DNA of 64,000 bases from positions 20,813,864 to 20,877,863 of the forward strand of contig JACMZG010001913.1 of the NCBI GenBank assembly GCA_018340805.1, given 5' to 3'. The DNA is from Microvelia longipes. Its lineage: Eukaryota; Arthropoda; Insecta; Hemiptera; Veliidae. Position numbers and translations under genes: made by a program. This document shows positions 58,053 through 64,000 of this stretch, piece after piece (the stretch's first letter is position 1; each line of letters starts with the position of its first letter). The notes below the pieces were generated by a model. That model saw only the letters and a list, made by a program, of their open reading frames with translations, was not told the DNA's origin and made no database searches.

Positions 58053-58076
58053 ATTCATGTTTTGCAAAACATGAAT
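58053..58076. repeat. Perfect 24-bp palindrome
   Basis: ATTCATGTTTTG joined directly to CAAAACATGAAT, with no loop. Confidence 0.8.
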
Positions 58077-58156
58077 AGTTGACACAACTAATCTCGCATA
58101 ATTGTATTGTTTCAATAATTTATTTGTTTAAAAAGTCATAAATAAGTTTTAGATCT

Positions 58157-58823
58157 AAAAAATCGGGTACAAGGTTGCTCGGAACTTTTCCTTGTTATAT
58201 CGGATTCACTACGCTCAACCTCCCAGATTCAGACTCGCTTCGCTCGTCCTCAAAAATACAGTTCGCCAAATTTATACTGCAACATGCCTTCGGACTCGCT
58301 TCGCTCGTCTACAGATAGTAAATGCATCCGTATCATTCTCAGCGGACATCCATACAGCTCTGACCAAGCTCACTTATTTAATAAGTAATAGTATACACTT
58401 TTACTAAATTTCAACTCAATTGTACCATTTTCCAATCTTTTACAATTTTTTAAAAAACATACAAAGTCATTCAATAAAAATTGAACTAATGCTGATAATG
58501 AAATGAATTAGCAGATATATAGAGAGTTAGTCTTATACATAGTCACATGCATGCCAATTCTCAATCCGATCGCGTTTACATTCGATTTTACAAAATGTTT
58601 GCTGAATCGTTACTGCGGGTTAATGACGTCATACAAAATATTTTGCGAATAGCACAACAACAGCAGTAGACAGATTTTTGTACAGAATTGAAACTCTCTA
58701 GCATAAATACACTGGGTGCTACGATGAAAACCACACTCACACAACAGACACACACACACCACACAGACTTTGCGATAACCATTCAGGAGGTTTCGAGGTT
58801 CCCCGTACCAGATTTTTCCATTA
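58157..58823 (-). mobile_element. 5S-ICR repeat with hooked end
   Basis: Starts AAAAAATCGGGTACAAGG. GCTTCGCTCGTC appears twice. The 5S block (58340-58372) is half deleted, joining GCTCTGACCAAGCTCA directly to CTTATTTAATAAG. An intact TGACGTCA lies at 58624. After CATTCAGGAGG the normal end block is replaced by CGAGGTTCCCCGTACC..ATTTTTCC, the opposite terminus in inverted orientation. Confidence 0.8.
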
Positions 58824-58894
58824 GGAAATTTGACATTCAAGATAAGGCCGAGGTGTAATACATAAATTAAAACCTTTTCTTGGTCTTACGATAA

Positions 58895-59222
58895 AACAAG
58901 AGGCCTTCGGCCGTGAAGCGAACAAAAGGCCTTCGCCTGTGAAGCGAACAAAAGGCCTTCGGCCGTGAAGCGGACAAAAGGCCTTCGCCTGTGAAGCGAA
59001 CAAAAAGCCTTCGGCCGTGAAGCGAACAAAAGGCCTCGGCCGTGAAGCGGACAAAATGCCTTCCCGTTGAAGCGAACAAAAGGCCTTCGGCCGTGAAGCG
59101 GACAAAGGCCTTGCCTGTGAGCGAACAAAAGCCTTCGGCCGTGAAGCGAACAAAAGGCCTTCGGCCGTGAAGCGGACAAAATGCCTTCGTCCGTGAAGCG
59201 AACAAGAGGCTTCGGCCTCTTG
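58895..59222. repeat. Minisatellite, 26-bp palindromic unit, about 12-13 copies
   Basis: Unit GAAGCGAACAAAAGGCC followed by TTCGGCCGT, containing the self-complementary AAGGCC and CGGCCG cores. Variants: GCGGAC for GCGAAC, CGCCTG for CGGCCG. Three overlapping minus-strand frames are open only because of the repetition. Confidence 0.95.
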
Positions 59223-59509
59223 TTTGGTTTTCGGCGTCTTTCTTTACTACAAGAGGTAGAAAAGTTTATCCCTCCCAGAGGTAATATGTTAAGTGTAACA
59301 CTTTTACCATAATGTAACAAGAAAATAAGTACATCAGAAAACACCCTATAACTGACCTAATAATTTGTTGTACCATGTAAAGGCACAGGCTCTTTGTACG
59401 CACTTTTAGTGCATCCATGCAAATAATGTATCCACACGCCTCACTGCCTTTACTGAACTTTTGCTCAACAAACCATAATTAATCGGATCATATTATTATA
59501 GTACACTAC
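59223..59509. other. No recognisable feature
   Basis: Starts with TTGTTTGGTTTTCGGCGTCT, a partial mirror of the array edge; otherwise ordinary sequence. Confidence 0.4.
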
Positions 59510-59830
59510 AAAAAATTCGGGTACAGGATACCTCATAACTTTCCCTCTTAACTTCGGACTCCTTCGCTCTTCCTCAGAATTTGTGGTGACAAAAACATAG
59601 GTTTTTTGCCACTAATAGGGCCGAATGACTTTAGTCTCGCCGCTTTACGCTCGACCGCACGGTAAAATTCCTTATAAGACTAATTTTCTGATAAGAATTC
59701 GCTAAAAAGATTACCCACTTTTTAGGGCCATAAAACTTCTAATGCTTTTGGCTCGTCTTTGGATATTCAGGATTACTCAATCCCTAAAATATTAATTCTT
59801 CGGTCATGCTACGCTCGACCTCAAAATATA
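59510..59830. repeat. Degenerate T-run-end fragments of the 5S-ICR repeat
   Basis: AAAAAATTCGGGTACAGGATACCTC and TTCGGACTCCTTCGCTC..CTCAGAATTTG are clear. Further phrases TTACGCTCGACCGCAC, GGCTCGTCTTTGGATATTCA and CATGCTACGCTCGACCTCAAAATAT follow at irregular spacing, as in 44598-44770. Confidence 0.55.
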
Positions 59831-60120
59831 AACATTATACTATATAAAAAGAATTCACTACTATATAAAAACATTCTTTTTATATAAAAAGAATTGTGAT
59901 CATACTTTGTTGCATTGATTTTAAAAATAATATTTTACTTCATAAAACGCAAAATTTAACAATAAAACTTAATAATAAAGCGAGTATTACAAACCTAAAT
60001 ATTAACCTAAAAAATATTAAGATAATTTTGATTAAAGCTAAAATTAATTGAACTTTTAAAGTAAATAAGCTGCCAATCATGGAACGAGCCTTTCCTACCA
60101 ATAGGTTTAAACATACAATA
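59831..60120. other. AT-rich spacer
   Basis: AAAGAATTC..TATATAAAAA phrases repeat at 59850-59890. No gene. Confidence 0.4.
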
Positions 60121-60355
60121 ACACAAGAAAAGCTAATTAAAAGTTCATTTTTACACAAGAAAATCAAATTAAAGGTTAATTATACACAAGAAAAGCTAAT
60201 TAAAAGTTAATTATACGCAAGAAAAGCTAATTAAAAGTTCATTTTTACACAAGAAAAGCAAATTAAAGGTTAATTATACACAAGAAAAGCTAATTAAAAG
60301 TTAATTATACGCAAGAAAAGCTAATTAAAAGTTAATTATACACAGGAAAAGTGCA
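60121..60355. repeat. Minisatellite, 31-bp unit with trimeric order
   Basis: ACACAAGAAAAGCTAATTAA followed by AAGTTAATTAT or AAGTTCATTTTT, about 7.5 units. Units 1-3 and 4-6 repeat the same order of variants (TTCATTTTT; AAATTAAAGG; AAGTTAATTAT), so the array has duplicated as a block of about 94 bp. Confidence 0.9.
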
Positions 60356-60478
60356 AATTCAGTCTTATAAATGTCTACAGATCTGTGCAAGCCATAAATG
60401 TGATTGAGGTCTGTTTGAACTGAGAAAACTTCAAGATATCAAGAAATAATTTTCTGTTCTACAAACAATTTTTATAAT

Positions 60479-60748
60479 TTTTACTTTTCCACCTTTATTC
60501 TGTTAGTGTATAGGAAGAGTATTGTGTTTGCAAAAAACCCGAAACCGGGATGTCGTCGGAATTATCCGTCTTAGGAGTTTTTAAGGCCTTCTGATTGGTT
60601 TCTACAAAGTTTTCTGTCTGTATGAGTGTGTTTATACTAGCGAGTTAAAATTTTGTACAAAAATCAGTCTAACGCTAGTTGTGCTATCCGGAAAATATTT
60701 TTTTGAGTCGTCTTTAACCTGCAATAATGACTCAGCAATATTTTTGTA
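60479..60748 (+). mobile_element. 5S-ICR repeat, 5' fragment (reverse orientation)
   Basis: TTTTTACTTTTCCACCTTTAT, CCGAAACCGGGATGTCGTCGG, TAAGGCCTTCTGATTGGTTTC, TTTATACTAGCGAGTTAAAA and ATGACTCAGCAATATTTTTG follow the family order. It ends before the 5S block. Confidence 0.75.
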
Positions 60749-61029
60749 AAACAATATTTTTTATGATCATTTTAAATCTCAAATCTTTTTACACAAAAGT
60801 TTAAAGTGACGCTACTTTGATAGGACGGGTTGGATTAACCCCAAAACCTAATCAGTCCTCCATTTGCTTTTTGTGCCAAATTAATTTATTATTAAGACAT
60901 AGACAATTAGGGAGGGAGGGGGGTAAAGGGATGAAAGCCCCTAGTTTCGAATTAGCGTGCCCCCCTCCCCGAAAAAAAAATTGCCTTTTTAGTTACTAAA
61001 ACTAAATAATTAATTAAAAATTAATTGAA
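60749..61029. other. No gene; C/G-rich patches
   Basis: GGGAGGGAGGGGGGTAAAGGG (60909) and GTGCCCCCCTCCCCG (60957) are partly complementary to each other, giving a possible hairpin. Confidence 0.4.
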
Positions 61030-61135
61030 GAATCAACTACCGCCAATACTTGCTGTTGGATATGAATATCCCTGGACCGGTTTCGGCATAACGCCATCAT
61101 CGGCAGGCGGGCAACACTCGAGCTCTCAATTAATA
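61030..61135 (-). repeat. GATGATG-hairpin-GAAAC motif
   Basis: Minus strand: CGATGATGGCGTTATGCCG followed by AAACCGGTCCAGGGATATTC. The GGC/GCC stem directly precedes GAAAC. Same layout as at 30850-30945 and the FB-A arms, in otherwise unrelated sequence. Confidence 0.5.
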
Positions 61136-62103
61136 AAGTTATATCTGTGAATAACTTCCTAGTCTCATTGAGCACAATTCTGAAATTGCTTTTTCAACTT
61201 GCGGTAAATACAACCTTTTTAATTAAAAATTACTCTATTTTTCCTATTACTACTCATATTTGTTTCTAATGCAATACTTTACGTTATAAGGAAGTAGGGA
61301 AGTAGAATGTACTTTAGTTTGTAAAAAGCTCACATGTGGGTAACTAAGTTTAAAGTTAAGGTTCGAAATTTCATACGCTGCATTAATCAAAGGAAACGCT
61401 GCAGCGTGTAAATATGGGTCAACGGGACAGTTTTTTTCTCTAGATTTAATCCCTTGTTACAAATACACCCTTTTTAACCGATAACACTTTTTTTCAGAGA
61501 AAAAAAATGAAAAAAAAGAAGACAAAAAATACGGAAAAAACTGTTATAGGAGGGTGAGATGTAAACAAATTGTTGAAGCGGCTGTAAACACTTTAGAAAA
61601 AAATCAAATGGATACTTTCAAACAAAGTTGGGGACTTAAGAGCTAATGAATATTTTCTCAATGGTTATACTATGAGTCCTTAGTAATGAAAAAAATCTAA
61701 TATATCAAATTAAATTGCCCACCCAGGAGTCAATTTAGAGTTAAGCTATTACAATATTCCTTTCTTCTATCATTGGAGCTATCTCCAATGATAGATAGCA
61801 AAACTTTCTCCAGGTAATTTATAATTAATAAGCATTTTCACTCATTAACAGGATGCGGTCTAAAATTTGTTTCACAATAGTTATTGATTTTATGAAAATT
61901 AGCAAAATACATGGCAAAATGCCATATGTTACAAGAAATAATAATAAAAGAATAAATAATAAAATAAAACGACATTGTGGCCACGAAGCGGATACAAACA
62001 GGCTCTTGGGCCACGTAGGCCCGTATTTTTTGAATGAAAATAAATCACGATTTTTGACTAATACATTTGAATATTCGATTGTATCGTGGCAGTCTGTGAC
62101 TTA
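61136..62103. other. No gene; perfect 12-bp-stem hairpin
   Basis: CTATCATTGGAG/CTCCAATGATAG at 61767-61794 with a CTAT loop. The 83-codon frame at 61853-62104 is Lys/Asn-rich and runs into the palindrome array. Confidence 0.45.
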
Positions 62104-62820
62104 AAATAATTCTGGCGCGGTGGTCCGCATGTCGGGCGAATTTCCTTTGGATGCGTGTTTCCGTGCTTTTTACATTATATAAGTTTACAACTACTAAATA
62201 AATAATTCCGGCGCGGTGGTCCGCTGTCGGGCGAATTTCATTTAGAATGCGTGTTTCCGTGCTAAGCAACCCATTTCTTGCTTATGCAAGAACCATGCCC
62301 ATTGCGTGGTTCCGGTTCATGCTTTAGAACCTAAGCAGTTACTCAATTGTCAACCACTGCTCGTAACTCATTTTGTCTGTATTTTTCAAAGGAAATGCGC
62401 ATAATTATCCAGTCTGTTGTACAAAACTATGCCTCTAAAATTAGAAATACGCACTATTAATTGCACTAATTTAAAGATTAGTTACTTATCTTTAAGCTTA
62501 GTCAGTTATCTTTAAAGGATTTAGCGCATTTCCTTTGAAAAATACAGACAAAATGAGTTACGTGCAGTGCTTGACAATTGAGTAACTGCTTAGGTTCTAA
62601 AGCATGAACCGGAACCACGCAATGGGCATGGTTCTTGCATAAGCAAGAAATGGGTTGCTTAGCACGGAAACACGCATTCTAAATGAAATTCGCCCGACAG
62701 CGGACCACCGCGCCGGAATTATTTATTTAGTAGTTGTAAACTTATATAATGTAAAAAGCACGGAAACACGCATCCAAAGGAAATTCGCCCGACATGCGGA
62801 CCACCGCGCCAGAATTATTT
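62104..62820. mobile_element. 0.7-kb compound palindrome, copy 1
   Basis: Each arm has an outer block (AATTCTGGCGCGGTGGTCCG, CATGTCGGGCGAATTTCC), a spacer with TATAAGTTTACAACTA, a second copy of that block (ATTCCGGCGCGGTGGTCCGC) and about 180 bp more including TTGCTTATGCAAGAACC and CACTGCTCGTAACTCATTTT. The centre is at about 62462. The arms pair almost perfectly across more than 300 bp. No coding capacity. Confidence 0.9.
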
Positions 62821-62849
62821 TCTAGTTGTAAACTTATATTAGGTAAAAA

Positions 62850-63563
62850 AATTCTGGCGCGGTGGTCCGCATGTCGGGCGAATTTCCTTTGGATGCGTGT
62901 TTCCGTGCTTTTTACATTATATAAGTTTACAACTAGTAAATAAATAATTCCGGCGCGGTGGTCCGCTAACGGGCGAATTTCATTTATTATGCGGGTTTCT
63001 GTGCAAAACAACCCATTTCTTGCTTATGCAAGAACCCTGCCCATTGCGTGGTTCCGGTTCTTGCTTTAGAACCTAAGCAGTTACTCAATTGTCAAGCACT
63101 GCTCGTAACTCATTTTGTCTGTATTTTTCAAAGGAAATGCGCATAATTATCCAGTTGGTTGTACAAAACTATGCCTCTAAAATTAGAAGTACGCACTAAA
63201 ATTTGCACTAGTTTAAAGCATAGTTACTTATCTTTAAGCTTAGTTAGTTATCTTTAAAGGTTTTAGCGCATTTCCTTTGAAAAAAATACAGACAAAATGA
63301 GTTACGAGCAGTGCTTGACAATTGAGTAACTGCTTTAGGTTCTAAAGCAAGAACCGGAACCACGCAATGGGCAGGGTTCTTGCATAAGCAAGAAATGGGT
63401 TGTTTTGCACAGAAACACGCATAATAAATGAAATTCGCCCGTTAGCGGACCACCGCGCCGGAATTATTTATTTACTAGTTGTAAACTTATATAATGTAAA
63501 AAGCACGGAAACACGCATCCAAAGGAAATTCGCCCGACATGCGGACCACCGCGCCAGAATTAT
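62850..63563. mobile_element. 0.7-kb compound palindrome, copy 2
   Basis: Nearly identical repeat of the 62104-62820 palindrome, in tandem after a 29-bp linker (CTAGTTGTAAACTTATATTA). Paired changes, such as TCCGCTAACGGGCG and its mirror CGCCCGTTAGCGGA, occur symmetrically in both arms, which points to arm-to-arm gene conversion. Confidence 0.9.
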
Positions 63564-63576
63564 TTCTAGTTGTAAA

Positions 63577-63645
63577 CTTATATTAGGTAAAAAATCGATA
63601 AAAAATTATTGTCCTACTAGGATTTGAACCCAGGTACTCTGGGTT
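63577..63645 (-). repeat. tRNA-like 3' half, copy 1
   Basis: Minus strand: CTCAAACCCAGAGTACC then TGGGTTCAAATCCTAGTAGG. GGTTCAAATCC is a perfect Pol III B box, and the surrounding stem bases resemble a tRNA T arm, but no D arm or acceptor pair is present. Confidence 0.5.
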
Positions 63646-63656
63646 TGAGTTTTCGC

Positions 63657-63705
63657 ATCCAAAGGAAATTCGCCCGACATGCGGACCACCGCGCCAGAAT
63701 TATTT
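63657..63705. repeat. Solo outer arm of the compound palindrome
   Basis: CATCCAAAGGAAATTCGCCC, GACATGCGGACCACCGCGCC and AGAATTATTT with no opposite arm, followed by the same TTAGTTGTAAACTTATATTA linker. Confidence 0.85.
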
Positions 63706-63754
63706 TTAGTTGTAAACTTATATTAAGTAAAAAAAAAAAAACGATAAAAAATGA

Positions 63755-64000
63755 TCGACCCTTCCAGGATGTGAACCCAGGAACCCTGAGTTTGAGTGGT
63801 CGTATTGACTTCGGACCACTGCCATTCAACTCAGAGGCCCAAAAAACATTGAAAACGACACCCTACTCGAAATTTAATTTTAACGACCGTAATTTGGTTT
63901 TCTATAATTTTTGTGGTTTTTTTCGATTTTTTGGTAACTTTAACTGGTCGTATCGACGTCGGACCGGTTTCATTCGATTCAGCGCCCAAAATTACATAGA
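63755..64000 (-). repeat. tRNA-like 3' half, copy 2, and paired dispersed repeats
   Basis: Minus strand 63795-63757: CTCAAACTCAGGGTTCC then TGGGTTCACATCCTGG. Immediately before it (on that strand), TCCGAAGTCAATACGACCAC, and about 140 bp further, GGTCCGACGTCGATACGACC, are two diverged units; the 9183-9260 repeat is a third. The unit is cut by the window end. Confidence 0.5.

Noticed and set aside
58821..59344. Three overlapping minus-strand frames rich in FASRPKAF and VRFTAEG
   Set aside because: All three phases are open because the 26-bp unit lacks stops; this is minisatellite composition, not a gene.

Overview
The window looks like gene-poor, very AT-rich nuclear DNA from an arthropod, probably an insect. 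The evidence is the density and kind of repeats: tRNA-derived SINE copies, I-group and CR1/Jockey-group LINE remnants, a decayed Ty3/gypsy polyprotein, hAT-, Harbinger- and mariner-like MITEs, long (TA)n tracts and many minisatellites. There is no prokaryotic gene organisation. I found no intact protein-coding gene, rRNA gene or functional tRNA gene. Species cannot be named from this window.

The dominant component is one dispersed family, called here the 5S-ICR repeat. It is about 0.75-0.9 kb when complete and has roughly 18 full, partial or fragmentary copies in both orientations. Read on the strand of its Pol III signals, it runs from an end rich in ACTTTTCCTC, through a (GT)n tract, a conserved TGACGTCA palindrome and a block clearly derived from the 5S rRNA internal control region, to about 200 bp containing GAGCGAAGCGAGTCC motifs and a final T-run. 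In the copy at 14.1 kb one end has expanded into a satellite-like array of about 25 units of 96 bp. Other copies carry nested insertions: a foldback element at 26.9 kb, and LINE 3' tails in the (GT)n tract at 12.4 and 56.3 kb.

Layout. 0-1 kb: two tRNA-SINE copies. 4.4-6.1 kb: a palindromic element and a 1.27-kb Harbinger-like foldback with minisatellites in its arms. 6.7-18.2 kb: 5S-ICR copies, TA tracts, a hAT-like MITE and the 96-bp array. 19.3-22.1 kb: a hAT element with an 8-bp target duplication, several small MITEs and an inverted-repeat element. 22.8-24.9 kb: two tandem arrays. 26.5-31 kb: nested insertions, uncertain coding remnants and a Ty3/gypsy pseudogene. 32.8-37.1 kb: palindromes and a CR1/Jockey LINE remnant. 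38.7-39.1 kb: a tandem array carrying heat-shock-element-like pentamers. 39.8-44.4 kb: two copies of an RNase H-bearing LINE flanking a 5S-ICR copy. 46-51 kb: the least repetitive part, with a decayed reading frame and a candidate two-exon gene. 51.5-60.8 kb: MITEs, three more 5S-ICR copies, a 26-bp minisatellite and a 31-bp higher-order array. 62.1-64 kb: two tandem 0.7-kb palindromes, a solo arm and tRNA-like fragments.

The sequences therefore relate mostly by insertion history, not by pathway. The most unusual signals are the 5S promoter inside a dispersed repeat, the satellite grown from that repeat's end, the palindromic elements sharing a GATGATG-hairpin-GAAA motif, and the foldback element whose arms contain tandem repeats.
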